Positions 29,298 through 38,591 of a stretch of DNA of 64,000 bases are shown piece by piece. This stretch comes from Shewanella sp. GD04112. Its GTDB lineage: Bacteria > Pseudomonadota > Gammaproteobacteria > Enterobacterales > Shewanellaceae. The notes beneath the pieces were generated by a model. That model worked only from the letters and a program-made list of their open reading frames with translations. It ran no database searches and was not told where the DNA came from. Position numbers and translations under genes: made by a program. The stretch's first letter is position 1. Each line of letters starts with the position of its first letter. The DNA lies in the NCBI RefSeq assembly GCF_029835735.1, contig NZ_JAOEAL010000001.1, positions 4,278,001 to 4,342,000 on the forward strand, written 5' to 3'.

Positions 29298-29322
29298 AAA
29301 AGGCCTGCTAGGCAGGCCTTTT
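29298..29322 (-). terminator. Terminator after mshA
   Basis: An 11-bp stem (AAAAGGCCTGC / GCAGGCCTTTT) with a 3-base loop, 14 bp after the mshA stop. On the minus strand it is followed by a run of Ts. A strong intrinsic terminator here would make abundant pilin mRNA end before mshC. Confidence 0.92.
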
Positions 29323-29335
29323 AATGGAAATATAT

Positions 29336-29845
29336 CTAGCAACCAGATACAACAGTATTAACAGTGATAGGACCGTATGCATCTAGATTATTCACATATT
29401 GAACATAACATTGACCACCAGTAGCCGTCCCATCAGGAACAGTTTGTCCTTGAGGATAGAAATAAATGCTGTCAGTAGCTAACTCATATAACCACTCAGT
29501 TGTTGTACCACTATCAGCAGCATTAATATCTAATGCGTTCTCAAGAGAGCCTGTCCATACAGGCGTTGCATGGCCATAGTTAATCAAAACTGTTTTACCA
29601 GTTTCAACAGTTACAGTTGGGCCATCAGTTTCAGCCCCTGCTACGGTATTATTGCCCGCAATTAACGATTTTGAGTTAATTAAGGTATCAGCACCTTTAA
29701 TAGCTGCCTCTAATCCTTTCACTGTTGAAGCACGAGCATCCGATTGTAGATTGATAAATTTAGGCGCTGCAGTAACAGCCAAAATGCCTAGGATAATAAT
29801 TACGACCACTAATTCGATTAAGGTAAAACCACTTTGCTTTTTCAT
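29336..29845 (-). CDS. mshA: MshA, major MSHA pilin
   Basis: A 169-residue type IVa prepilin. It has a 6-residue leader MKKQSG, then FTLIELVVVIIILGILAVTA with Glu at mature position 5. The C-terminal disulfide-type loop is bounded by Cys146 and Cys169. ATG 29845 has AAGGG seven bases upstream. It lies just before a strong terminator, as expected for the abundant pilin. MSHA pili mediate surface attachment and near-surface movement. It is preceded, 13 bp away, by a paralogue that shares its first 35 or so mature residues. Base composition is AT-richer than that of mshB or mshC. Confidence 0.9.
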   Translation of the reverse strand: MKKQSGFTLIELVVVIIILGILAVTAAPKFINLQSDARASTVKGLEAAIKGADTLINSKSLIAGNNTVAGAETDGPTVTVETGKTVLINYGHATPVWTGSLENALDINAADSGTTTEWLYELATDSIYFYPQGQTVPDGTATGGQCYVQYVNNLDAYGPITVNTVVSGC

Positions 29846-29858
29846 TTAAAACCCTTAC

Positions 29859-30368
29859 TTAACAACCAGATGACTCAACATGATATTTAGGAGGATTACT
29901 AGAATCTGCCTGTTTGTATTCAACCCAACATTTTGCCGTATCTGAAGGTGTCAACTTTTTAGGATGAATAATCACAGGCGATGTAAGTGTCGTTGTGACA
30001 GTTGGCGCATCAACAATAGCCCACTCGTTAGTAGTATCTAAATCAAGGACTAACACCATATCAGCTGCTGCTTGCTTCAGATACCCATAAACACCGTTAA
30101 CTTTAACATCGTCAGTCGCATCAGAATTACCCTTATCATCGATGATAATGCTAGATTCATCCTTACTCTCAACCCCCTGAATCGCCGCCTTAGAATAAAC
30201 AAGCGAATTAGCACCTTGCAAAGACGCTTTGACACCATTCAAAGTAGATGCGTATGCATCAGATTGAAGATTAATAAACTTAGGCGCTGCTGTGACAGCA
30301 AGAATACCTAAAATAATAATAACTACGACTAACTCAATTAGGGTAAAACCTTGTTGTCTTTTCATCAT
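29859..30368 (-). CDS. Second MshA-like major-type pilin
   Basis: A 169-residue type IVa prepilin. The leader is MMKRQQG (or one residue shorter from the second ATG), then a mature N-terminus identical to MshA for most of 35 residues (FTLIELVVVIIILGILAVTA, APKFINLQSDA). The distal two-thirds differ, but the C-terminal Cys147-Cys169 loop and overall length are kept. It ends 13 bp before the mshA start and shares its leader region. Synonymous codons differ widely across the identical N-terminal stretch, so this is not a recent copy. It could be an alternative major pilin or a minor subunit; I cannot tell which of the two is the functional major pilin. Confidence 0.86.
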   Translation of the reverse strand: MMKRQQGFTLIELVVVIIILGILAVTAAPKFINLQSDAYASTLNGVKASLQGANSLVYSKAAIQGVESKDESSIIIDDKGNSDATDDVKVNGVYGYLKQAAADMVLVLDLDTTNEWAIVDAPTVTTTLTSPVIIHPKKLTPSDTAKCWVEYKQADSSNPPKYHVESSGC

Positions 30369-30420
30369 TAACTACCTATGTAATAACAATTCTAAATACG
30401 TAAAATTCACGCTTAAATAA

Positions 30421-31038
30421 TTAAGGCGTAAATGGTGTTTGAGTGAAACTTAATACTTTGCCCGTACCTGGGTTATACACCACCCCTTTAGCGCCCGTAG
30501 TGGATAAATCTGGCGCTGGCGTCGGTACACCTGTGGTTTGGTTTAGCACCAGTGAAGCCACTTGGTGATATACACACAGGTCTAAACCGCTTACGGATGT
30601 GCCATTAATCGCATTTGAGCTTCCGCCCGCACCATCGATAACGCGCACTGTATAACGTTGATTGCGCGCATCCTGCGAATAAAGCACGTTACGCGGTGCA
30701 CTTTGCAACACAGTATTAAATACCTGCTGGCAGCTTGCATCGGTCATCGCCGTTGCATCGGTACCAGAGGTGCCCGTTGGATAACCAAAACGCGGGTCGA
30801 GGGACACTGAGGTACCGTCTAAGATCACACTGCTATTTTGGCGACCATCGACTTCCCATTGTGAACGCACAAAACTCACTGCGGTGGATAAACCACCCGC
30901 GACTCCGTCCACACTGGCATCTTCAGCATCATCGGTGACATTTAAAAAACGAGGGATCGCGGTTGCGGCCAACAGACCCAAAATTACGATCACAATGACC
31001 AGTTCAATCAATGAAAAACCATCTTGCTTAGTCTTCAT
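30421..31038 (-). CDS. mshB: MshB, MSHA prepilin
   Basis: A 205-residue prepilin: leader MKTKQDG, then FSLIELVIVIVILGLLAATA. ATG 31038 has GGGAGAGA upstream, so the 10-residue-longer reading is rejected. It matches MshB, the pilin-like gene before mshA in Vibrio. It is separated from the second mshA-like gene by 52 bp of AT-rich DNA that could carry a pilin promoter. Confidence 0.88.
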   Translation of the reverse strand: MKTKQDGFSLIELVIVIVILGLLAATAIPRFLNVTDDAEDASVDGVAGGLSTAVSFVRSQWEVDGRQNSSVILDGTSVSLDPRFGYPTGTSGTDATAMTDASCQQVFNTVLQSAPRNVLYSQDARNQRYTVRVIDGAGGSSNAINGTSVSGLDLCVYHQVASLVLNQTTGVPTPAPDLSTTGAKGVVYNPGTGKVLSFTQTPFTP

Positions 31039-31114
31039 TCGTCTCTCCCTATCTTGATGAAAGTCCATTCTAACAGCTAAATCAGTTTAAAAAAGCCCGT
31101 TACTTAACAATATT

Positions 31115-31609
31115 TTACGGAAACGTCAAAAAAATGACCCTGCCAGAGTTGAGCTGATAGCCGATACTGTCCCCATTTTGCGCGCGGTAACGGCAGCTAT
31201 TATCCTTAGCAAAATACGAGCCGATAAGGGATTCGTCCCCCTGCTCCTGCCCCATTAATTGTTGCCACAATCGCTGACACGCTTGGTCATCCAACTGGCT
31301 AGGTTGTGGCCAACCCTGCGCATTCATCATCACAAAGGTTTGTTCATTATTTGTGCTTTGTTCGCTAAACACTTCCCAATCTAGTCGCATTTGCGGCGGT
31401 TTGCCAAGGGACAACCATTGAGAACGCACCATAGCCAACACGTTTAAGAAGCGCGTATGCTCTAACTCCACATTGCGGGCGGCCAGTTGTGGCATAGTCG
31501 CAAAATATTTAAATCCAATCACAGCGAGAATAATCAAGATCAAGGTCAGGCTAACGAGCCGCCCATACACACGTAATAGATCGCTTTCGGCCTTCTGTTG
31601 GCTCTGCAT
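31115..31609 (-). CDS. mshF: MshF, MSHA biogenesis protein
   Basis: A 164-residue protein with one N-terminal membrane segment (LVSLTLILIILAVIGFKYF) and a periplasmic domain. It has no prepilin cleavage site. It sits between mshG and mshB as mshF does in Vibrio. The function is not well defined. Confidence 0.83.
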   Translation of the reverse strand: MQSQQKAESDLLRVYGRLVSLTLILIILAVIGFKYFATMPQLAARNVELEHTRFLNVLAMVRSQWLSLGKPPQMRLDWEVFSEQSTNNEQTFVMMNAQGWPQPSQLDDQACQRLWQQLMGQEQGDESLIGSYFAKDNSCRYRAQNGDSIGYQLNSGRVIFLTFP

Positions 31610-31647
31610 CTATTTGATCCTAATTGAGTTAAATTCTCGATTCGGCA

Positions 31648-32868
31648 TTATTTCCCGCCTTTGACTACGTTGAGCATGTCCCACATCGGCAGGTAAATAC
31701 CCAGCGCCAGCACCAATACAATCGCAGCCACAATTCCGATCAGAATCGGTTCTAACTTAGCGGTGAGATTTTTAAGATCGTAGTCGACCTCACCTTCGTA
31801 AAAATCGGCGGCATCATTTAATAGTTGGTCAATCTGTCCGGTTTCTTCGCCTACCGCGACCATTTGCAACACCAGTGGCGTAAACAATTTACTCTGGTTG
31901 GAAACCCTCAGCATAGATTCGCCAGACTCAATACCACGGCGCATCCCGACAATTTTGTCGTGCATATACGCATTATCCACCGCATCGGCCACCAAACTGA
32001 GCGCCTGCGTCATCGGCACACCCGCACTCAACATCATCGAAAAGCTGCGACAATAACGGGAGAGGGTCGAGCGCTCAATAATCGAGCCCACGGCGGGAAT
32101 GTGTAACTTCCATTGGTCCCATTGTTTCTCGCCTTTTTCCGTATGGTGCCAGTAACGGATCCCAATAATGGTTCCAAGCAGTATAATCAGCATCAGGGGC
32201 CAGTAGTTTACAAACAGGTTTGATGTGCCGATTAACACCTTAGTCGCCCAAGGCAAGTCGGCACCGAAACGGGCAAACATCTCGGCGAATTTCGGGATCA
32301 CCATGATATTTAAAATCACCATGGCCAGCGCGATAGCAATCAATACAAATATGGGATATCGCATCGCGGCTTTAATTCGGCGACGAGTTTCCTGCTCACG
32401 CTCGATATAGCCCGAGAGCTGAATAAAAGCGTCCTCTAACTTACCGGTGTTTTCACCCACATGCACCATAGAAACAAACAGAGAATCAAACACATCCGGA
32501 TGTTGGTTCATAGCCGATGACAGTGGGCGCCCCGCAGTTAACTGCTCTGAAATATCATTCAGCGCATCTTTCATTCGTTGGGAGTGGGCGGTTTCGGATA
32601 AGCCTGCAATGGCGCGCAGGATAGGGATCCCCGAGCGCGTTAACGAGTACATTTGCCGGGTAAAGATTTGCAGTTCATCCAAGCCGACTTTGCGCTTAAA
32701 CAACTGCGCCAAGGTAAAGGACTTAGCTTCTTTAGCGACTTTGACTTCTAACGGGATAATGCCGCGGGCTAACAGCATATCGGCCGCAGCGCCCTCGGAG
32801 GCAGCATCGAGCTGACCCGTTACGGCCTGACCTTGTCCACTGCGTCCACGGTATTGATAAACCGGCAT
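31648..32868 (-). CDS. mshG: MshG, inner-membrane platform protein
   Basis: A 406-residue GspF/PilC-family protein. It has two tandem T2SSF domains (about residues 70-195 and 272-395), each ending in membrane segments, for example YPIFVLIAIALAMVILNIM and LIGIVAAIVLVLALGIYLP. It forms the membrane platform on which MshE acts. It starts 2 bp after the mshE stop. Confidence 0.95.
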   Translation of the reverse strand: MPVYQYRGRSGQGQAVTGQLDAASEGAAADMLLARGIIPLEVKVAKEAKSFTLAQLFKRKVGLDELQIFTRQMYSLTRSGIPILRAIAGLSETAHSQRMKDALNDISEQLTAGRPLSSAMNQHPDVFDSLFVSMVHVGENTGKLEDAFIQLSGYIEREQETRRRIKAAMRYPIFVLIAIALAMVILNIMVIPKFAEMFARFGADLPWATKVLIGTSNLFVNYWPLMLIILLGTIIGIRYWHHTEKGEKQWDQWKLHIPAVGSIIERSTLSRYCRSFSMMLSAGVPMTQALSLVADAVDNAYMHDKIVGMRRGIESGESMLRVSNQSKLFTPLVLQMVAVGEETGQIDQLLNDAADFYEGEVDYDLKNLTAKLEPILIGIVAAIVLVLALGIYLPMWDMLNVVKGGK

Positions 32869-32870
32869 AA

Positions 32871-34631
32871 TTACGCCTCAACGCCTTGCTGACTGATAAT
32901 ATCCCGCGAGAGTGGTACTTGCGATTCACTCACGTCCTCAACAAGCTTAGCCACCTCTTCAATGGTCGTCATGCCCTCGCTCAAATATTGCAGTGCCGAC
33001 TCGGCAAGCGGAGTAAAGTTAGGGCTTTGCAGGGCTGCACGGGCAAAATCCTGTGGGTTACCGGTACGCATCGCATCGATCATCTTTTCATCCAATTCGA
33101 GGATCTCAAAAATACCGATACGGCCGCGATAACCACTGCCGTTACAGCTTTGGCAACCAGTGCCAATGCGGAACTTAGCCGATGAAAAGTCCTGACGACT
33201 CACACTATTCAGCCAGGCTTTTTCCTGCACCGTAGGCTGATATTCCACCCCGCAGTTATGGCACACGCGGCGCACTAAGCGCTGGGCGATAATCACTCTT
33301 AGCGCACTCGCAACTAAATAACTAGCAGCGCCCATATCGAGCAAACGTAGCGCGCTGGTCACCGCATCGTTAGTGTGCAAGGTGGACAACACAAAGTGAC
33401 CCGTAAGTGCGCCCCGAAGACCAATCTCCACCGTTTCTTGGTCACGCATCTCACCGACCATGATAATGTCCGGGTCTTGACGTAAAGTCGTGCGCAGCAC
33501 GTTCGAAAAATCGAGTCCAATCTTATGGTTAACTTGAACTTGGTTGATCCTTGGCAATTGGTATTCGACCGGATCTTCTACCGTGATGATTTTGCGATCC
33601 GCAGTATTGAGCTCACTTAAGATGCCATACAAGGTGGTTGTTTTACCGCTACCCGTAGGCCCAGTCACCAGCAACATGCCGTGGGGACGTTTAATCTGCT
33701 TACGGATACGCGCCAAAATATGCGGCGGCATCCCTGTCTCGTTTAACGTCAGTAAGCCTGCGGATTGGTCGAGTAGACGCATTACCACAGATTCGCCGTG
33801 GTAGATCGGCATAGTCGACATACGCACGTCAATCTTGTGGCCCTTAATTTCCATATGGAAACGACCGTCCTGCGGCAGACGTTTTTCAGAAATATCTAGC
33901 CCAGCCATAAGCTTAAGGCGCAAGACTAAGGCCGCCGCGATATTGACCTCATTTAGAATGGTCTCGTGTAACTGGCCATCGATACGTTGGCGGATCCGCA
34001 GGGCTTTTTCGCCAGGCTCAATATGAATATCCGAGGCGCGCATTTGCACCGCATCTTCAAAAATCGACTGCAGCAGCTTAACGACTGTGGTTTCATTATC
34101 GCTATCGCTTGAGGTCAGGCTCGCCAGATCAAACATTTGATCTGCGGCATATTCCTCTTCGAGCTTACCGGCGATTTGCGCGATTTGGTCGGTGCGACGA
34201 TACAGGTTATCGAAGGCTTGCAGTAATTGCTGTTCGGGGGCGACCGCAACACTGAGCTTTTTCGGTGCGATTAAAATTTCTAAATGGTCGAGCGCCTGCA
34301 AGTCCGCCGGGTCGCTCATGGCCACTAATACCGTATCACCCCGATCTTCCACCGCGAGGGCGCGAAAACGCCGCGCTTGCACCTCGGGGATAAGGTTCAC
34401 CACTTCGGCGGGGATGGGGCGTTTGCTGATATCCAGCAGCGGCAGATTGAGCTGCTGCGACAAAAATTGCAATAGTTGGGTTTCGGTAATAGAGCGCAAC
34501 TCAATCAGGGTGCGGCCGAGCTTATGCCCAGTCTTGCGCTGCTCTCCCAAAGCTTGTTGTAGCTGCTCTTCGGTAATAATCGATTCTTGAACTAACAGAT
34601 CGCCCAAACGCATCTTTAATCTGGGTTTCAT
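32871..34631 (-). CDS. mshE: MshE, pilus extension ATPase with c-di-GMP-binding N domain
   Basis: A 586-residue GspE/PilB-family ATPase. Residues 1-110 carry the MshEN signature RLGDLLVQESIITEEQLQQA followed by a second such motif (GHKLGRTLIELRSITETQL), known in Vibrio MshE to bind c-di-GMP. The Walker A motif GPTGSGKT is at 324-331. The Walker B region is PDIIMVGEMRD, and two CxxC pairs (CHNC, CQSC) form the zinc site. This implies that MSHA extension responds to c-di-GMP here too. It overlaps mshN by four bases (ATGA). Confidence 0.96.
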   Translation of the reverse strand: MKPRLKMRLGDLLVQESIITEEQLQQALGEQRKTGHKLGRTLIELRSITETQLLQFLSQQLNLPLLDISKRPIPAEVVNLIPEVQARRFRALAVEDRGDTVLVAMSDPADLQALDHLEILIAPKKLSVAVAPEQQLLQAFDNLYRRTDQIAQIAGKLEEEYAADQMFDLASLTSSDSDNETTVVKLLQSIFEDAVQMRASDIHIEPGEKALRIRQRIDGQLHETILNEVNIAAALVLRLKLMAGLDISEKRLPQDGRFHMEIKGHKIDVRMSTMPIYHGESVVMRLLDQSAGLLTLNETGMPPHILARIRKQIKRPHGMLLVTGPTGSGKTTTLYGILSELNTADRKIITVEDPVEYQLPRINQVQVNHKIGLDFSNVLRTTLRQDPDIIMVGEMRDQETVEIGLRGALTGHFVLSTLHTNDAVTSALRLLDMGAASYLVASALRVIIAQRLVRRVCHNCGVEYQPTVQEKAWLNSVSRQDFSSAKFRIGTGCQSCNGSGYRGRIGIFEILELDEKMIDAMRTGNPQDFARAALQSPNFTPLAESALQYLSEGMTTIEEVAKLVEDVSESQVPLSRDIISQQGVEA

Positions 34632-35959
34632 TGGCTATCTCCTAGTTGTTGTAAACGTTGTTCAATAAAAGCCGTGGCTTGGGTCGACAGGCCTGAATAA
34701 CTTAAGGCGGTGCGATAGGCCTGACTGGCGGGACCAAATTGCTGCTGTGAATCGAGGGCATAGGCTAATCCCATCCACCATTTCCCCTGCTGCGGCTCCT
34801 GCTGCAATAACTTGCGGTAAGCCTGTTCAACTAACGGATATTGGCCTTGTTTTTGGGCCAAATCCGTTTGCGCTAACCACTTTTGCCTCGCCAAGCTATG
34901 GCTATCGGGGATTTGAGCAAGGCTAGCAAGAGCCGAATCTGTCTCGCCCATAGCATGTTGCACCCTTGCCAATAGCAAAGCAAATTCAAACTCTTGCGGA
35001 TAAAGCAATCGTCCCTGCGCCAACACTTCGGCTGCTTGCGCCAGCTCACCTTGACCATAATGCAGCGCCGCCAGTTGTTTGCGCGACTCGTGCAAACTTG
35101 GATCGAGCTTGAGTGCTTTAGCGTAGTAATCCATCGCCTTAACCAGCTGCCCCTGCTTTTCGGCATCCGCCGCTAACACTAACTGCTTTTGCGCGAGTTG
35201 GCTTGGGGATAACTTCACTTCTCGAATCGCCATTTGCCCCGCTGACTGAGCCTGAGCCGAAGCTGGGCTTGAAGCTTGGCTCGAAGCTTGAGTCGCATCA
35301 GGCACGACTGACTCACTCGCCTTAGGCTCTGTTTGAGTTATTTTTACTTCGCTCTGATTTGCGTTAACGTCTGCTTGATTTGCTGTAGCGGTAACCTGTT
35401 GTGACTCACTTTGGGTCTGCGCCGACTCTTGGGTTAATACCGCTTTGTTAGCTGTATCGGTTGAGGAGTGTACCGCAATCGATTCGGTTGCCTGCTCACT
35501 TGTTGGCTCAACGGCCGCCGCGTTGACACGGGCAGATTGAGCCACACTTAGGGAAGATTCCGCTGACGCAGAGATCCCCTTTGCAGGAGCTGCTGTTGAC
35601 GGCGGACTCACTTGTTCCATATCTGCTGTTGGCTCAGTTGGTGTCGTCGTTTCTGTTGACTTAGTCGTTTCTGTTTCCAGAGGACTCGTATCTATCTGTG
35701 GGCTGGCGTTATCCGGCTGAGTTTGCGCACTCGCTACAGGATTTACACTGTCATCCGCGACGCTCTTTACGCCGTAACTCGCCTGAAAGGCATATACCGA
35801 TAAGCCGCCCACCAGCAGCGACACTAAGCTGATTACTAACCACTTGCGCGATGGATTGGGGCGCCCTAAATACTGCGCCTGATGCACAGCCACATTGCTA
35901 AGGGAATGGCCCTGCTGGCGCTTTTCGAGATCCTGCAGCATCTTGTTGATCACACTCAT
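34628..35959 (-). CDS. mshN: MshN, TPR protein of the MSHA system
   Basis: A 443-residue protein with a short cytoplasmic start (MSVINKMLQDLEKRQQG), one membrane segment (KWLVISLVSLLVGGLSVYAF), a long Ser/Thr/Gln/Ala linker (about 65-250) and C-terminal TPR repeats (about 265-440). ATG 35959 has GGGGAGG upstream, so the longer GTG reading is rejected. It overlaps mshM by four bases. It probably helps assemble the secretin, as TPR partners do elsewhere; that role is inferred. Confidence 0.9.
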   Translation of the reverse strand: MSVINKMLQDLEKRQQGHSLSNVAVHQAQYLGRPNPSRKWLVISLVSLLVGGLSVYAFQASYGVKSVADDSVNPVASAQTQPDNASPQIDTSPLETETTKSTETTTPTEPTADMEQVSPPSTAAPAKGISASAESSLSVAQSARVNAAAVEPTSEQATESIAVHSSTDTANKAVLTQESAQTQSESQQVTATANQADVNANQSEVKITQTEPKASESVVPDATQASSQASSPASAQAQSAGQMAIREVKLSPSQLAQKQLVLAADAEKQGQLVKAMDYYAKALKLDPSLHESRKQLAALHYGQGELAQAAEVLAQGRLLYPQEFEFALLLARVQHAMGETDSALASLAQIPDSHSLARQKWLAQTDLAQKQGQYPLVEQAYRKLLQQEPQQGKWWMGLAYALDSQQQFGPASQAYRTALSYSGLSTQATAFIEQRLQQLGDSQ

Positions 35960-36885
35960 GCTACACCTCCCCACAACTGTTGCAGGTTAACGCCAGAGAG
36001 CAGTAATGCCCCAATTGCCGCTGCACATGCTATCAGTGCGATCGCCATATACGCTGGCCACCTTTGTGAGCCGCGACTGGCATCTTCGGTATCTTGTATC
36101 GCGCCCTTAATGTGGGCCATACGCACCTGAGTTGCGCCTTCGCCGAAACTGAGCATCAGGGCTTTATGGGCTAAAATGTTGATCAATCTTGGGATCCCAC
36201 GAGATGCCTCGGCGATCTTACGGGTGAGTTTAGGGCCAAATAAGGCTTGTCCCGCATAACCTGCCACCGCTAAGCGGTAACGGATGTAGGCATCGGTTTC
36301 ATCCCAGGTTAACGGCCGCAGACTGTAGCTAAAGGTGATGCGTTGCCGCAATTGTCTAAAGGCTTGGCGCTTTAATCGCTCATCCAATTCGGGCTGACCA
36401 AAGAGCACCACTTGCAATAACTTACGGCTTTCGGTTTCAAGATTGGTAAACAGTCGCAGCGCTTCGAGGCTCTCATCGGGCAAGGCCTGCGCTTCATCCA
36501 GCACTAATACGATGGCGTGACCATGGGCACTCAGAGCAAGTAATTGCTGCTGGATAAGTCCGGTAAGTTGCTGCTGATCGATTTCGCTGGTGTATTTTAA
36601 TCCAAGTTCATTGGCCACCGCCCAGCGCAGCTCGGCGGGGGTGAGATAAGGATTAGGAAGATATGCACAATGGAAGCCCTGCGGCAGCTCATTAATCAAC
36701 TTACGGCAGATTAAGGTTTTGCCCGTGCCCACTTCGCCAGTGACTTTGATAAAACCCTCTCCGGTTTGTAGGGCGGTCTGCAACACTTGCAGCGCCTCTA
36801 CGTGCGGGGATAACCCGAAAAAAAATCCGGTATTAGGTGTTAACGAAAATGGCGTTTGACTGAGTCCAAAGTGCTTCAAATACAT
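35956..36885 (-). CDS. mshM: MshM, ExeA-like AAA ATPase
   Basis: A 309-residue AAA+ protein: N-terminal FGLSQTPFSLTPN motif of the ExeA/GspA group, Walker A GEVGTGKT (about 50-57) and Walker B VLVLDEAQ (about 127-134). The C-terminal membrane segment is AYMAIALIACAAAIGALLL. ExeA-type proteins help place secretins across peptidoglycan. It starts 6 bp after the mshL stop. Confidence 0.92.
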   Translation of the reverse strand: MYLKHFGLSQTPFSLTPNTGFFFGLSPHVEALQVLQTALQTGEGFIKVTGEVGTGKTLICRKLINELPQGFHCAYLPNPYLTPAELRWAVANELGLKYTSEIDQQQLTGLIQQQLLALSAHGHAIVLVLDEAQALPDESLEALRLFTNLETESRKLLQVVLFGQPELDERLKRQAFRQLRQRITFSYSLRPLTWDETDAYIRYRLAVAGYAGQALFGPKLTRKIAEASRGIPRLINILAHKALMLSFGEGATQVRMAHIKGAIQDTEDASRGSQRWPAYMAIALIACAAAIGALLLSGVNLQQLWGGVA

Positions 36886-36891
36886 GGAAGC

Positions 36892-38577
36892 TTACTTATT
36901 TTCTGGATACCAACGGTCGAGTAAGGTCTTAGAACGCTCTAACTCGTTTTTCCAAGTATCCCCGCCCACAACGGTCGGTTTTAACATAATAATCAGCTCG
37001 GTTTTCTTCTTCTGCTTGCTGCGGTTTTTAAATAATTCGCCCACGAGCGGAATATCACCGAGCAGTGGCACTTGAGAAACCACTTCAGTATTTTCGCTCT
37101 TCATCAAACCACCGATCACCACCACATCGCCAGAAGCCGCGCGGATAACGGTATCGGATTCGCGGATCTCGCTCTGCGCCAGCGGCAGCTCTAAGGATTC
37201 ACTGCTGACCTTAATGTCCTTGGTTTGTTCTTTAACATCGATAACGGAAGGATGCACATGGAGCAACACATTACCGTCTTTGTCGATTTGCGGCGTCACA
37301 TCCAATGCGATGCCCGAGAAGAACGGCGTTAACTCTACCTGAGGCGTGGTCACAGGCGTAGTGCCCGCCACTGTGGTTGATGAAACGTCGGTGACAAAGT
37401 ACTCGTCGGTACCGACCTTAATCACCGCCTTTTGGTTGTTCGATGCCGTCACCCTTGGGCTGGACAACACGTCCACATCGCCTTGGGTGTCGAGCAGGCT
37501 AATCATGGTATTGAAATCTGAGCCTTTAATACTTAAGGACGTCACGCCACCGAGGGAAGCGGTGATTTTATCACTCAAGCCTGCGCCCGCAGAGGTACCA
37601 AAATTAATATTGGTATTACCTACGTGGCCCAATACGTTATCCCACTGAATACCTTGCTGATAACCATCAGACAAAGTGACTTCGAGGATCTTCGCTTCGA
37701 GGATCACTTGGCGTTGCAGATGGCTCTCGGCGGAATTTAAAAAGGCACGTACCTGACGTAACTCATTAGGATAGGCACGAATAGTCACTAATCCCGCCTG
37801 TGGCGTCACCACCACCTGACGACCACCGCCAGTGTCACCAATAATGGCACTCAAGGTTTCTTTCAATTCACCCCAAAAATCGGTCTTAGTGCGCGAGCGA
37901 ATAAAGGTGCCGTTAGTGCTATCACTGCTGTTATTGTTGCCGTAATTACCGTTGTTGGAATTGTTATTGTTGCTGTTATTGCCAAAATTGCCGTTGTTCG
38001 AATTGTTGTTATTGGAGTTATTGTTATTCGAGTTGTTATTGTCGGAGATCCGGCCAGAACTCACAGAGGTCAACGAGAGACCATCACGCTCCATGTATAA
38101 GTAATTTAAAGGGAAAGTCTCAGTCCGCATGCCCGCGGGGAACACGCGCAGGATGCGCCCTTCACGGCTCACCTCATAACCATAAATATCTTCCACCACT
38201 TGAATGGCTTCACTCAGTGTCACGCCTTTGAGTGACAATGAAATCGTGCCCTGCACATCGGGATGCACTGCCACACTAAAGGGAGTGCCCTGCACTAGGC
38301 TTGGGAAAAACACCCTTGCATCCACATCATGGGCAGACACATCGATACGACGCTCTGTTTCCATTGGCGGAGTTAATCCACCCATCATGGCATTGGCATT
38401 CAGCTCACGCTGCACCGCATCGGGCATAGTGGCCGGTGGTGGTGGCGTTGGCTGACTCGCGGTTTGCATCGAGGTGGCCAGCGCTTCTTTTGAAGCAACG
38501 GGCTGCGGTCTATCCGTGGTTTGGCAGGCCATAAGGCAAAGTGAGAGTAGAGGCGTAATATATTTAATGGCTGTCAT
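36892..38577 (-). CDS. mshL: MshL, outer-membrane secretin
   Basis: A 561-residue lipoprotein secretin with lipobox LMAC (Cys18). N-terminal STN/secretin domains (VFFPSLVQGTPFSVAVHPDV, in part) are followed by an Asn-rich insert (residues about 179-220), then the GspD/PilQ secretin core ending in GGLMKSENTEVVSQVPLLGD-type and PLVGELF blocks. It forms the pilus exit pore. The Asn/Ser/Gly insert sits where secretin families often have variable linkers. Confidence 0.95.
   Translation of the reverse strand: MTAIKYITPLLSLCLMACQTTDRPQPVASKEALATSMQTASQPTPPPPATMPDAVQRELNANAMMGGLTPPMETERRIDVSAHDVDARVFFPSLVQGTPFSVAVHPDVQGTISLSLKGVTLSEAIQVVEDIYGYEVSREGRILRVFPAGMRTETFPLNYLYMERDGLSLTSVSSGRISDNNNSNNNNSNNNNSNNGNFGNNSNNNNSNNGNYGNNNSSDSTNGTFIRSRTKTDFWGELKETLSAIIGDTGGGRQVVVTPQAGLVTIRAYPNELRQVRAFLNSAESHLQRQVILEAKILEVTLSDGYQQGIQWDNVLGHVGNTNINFGTSAGAGLSDKITASLGGVTSLSIKGSDFNTMISLLDTQGDVDVLSSPRVTASNNQKAVIKVGTDEYFVTDVSSTTVAGTTPVTTPQVELTPFFSGIALDVTPQIDKDGNVLLHVHPSVIDVKEQTKDIKVSSESLELPLAQSEIRESDTVIRAASGDVVVIGGLMKSENTEVVSQVPLLGDIPLVGELFKNRSKQKKKTELIIMLKPTVVGGDTWKNELERSKTLLDRWYPENK
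37917..38043. repeat. Asn-codon-rich repeat tract inside mshL
   Basis: About 42 codons of degenerate AAT/AAC repeats coding for (N)nS and NNGN(F/Y)GNN units. The 24-base-scale unit recurs at least twice with small changes, so slippage or recombination could change its length in frame. Confidence 0.85.
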
Positions 38578-38591
38578 CTGAGTGTTATTCC

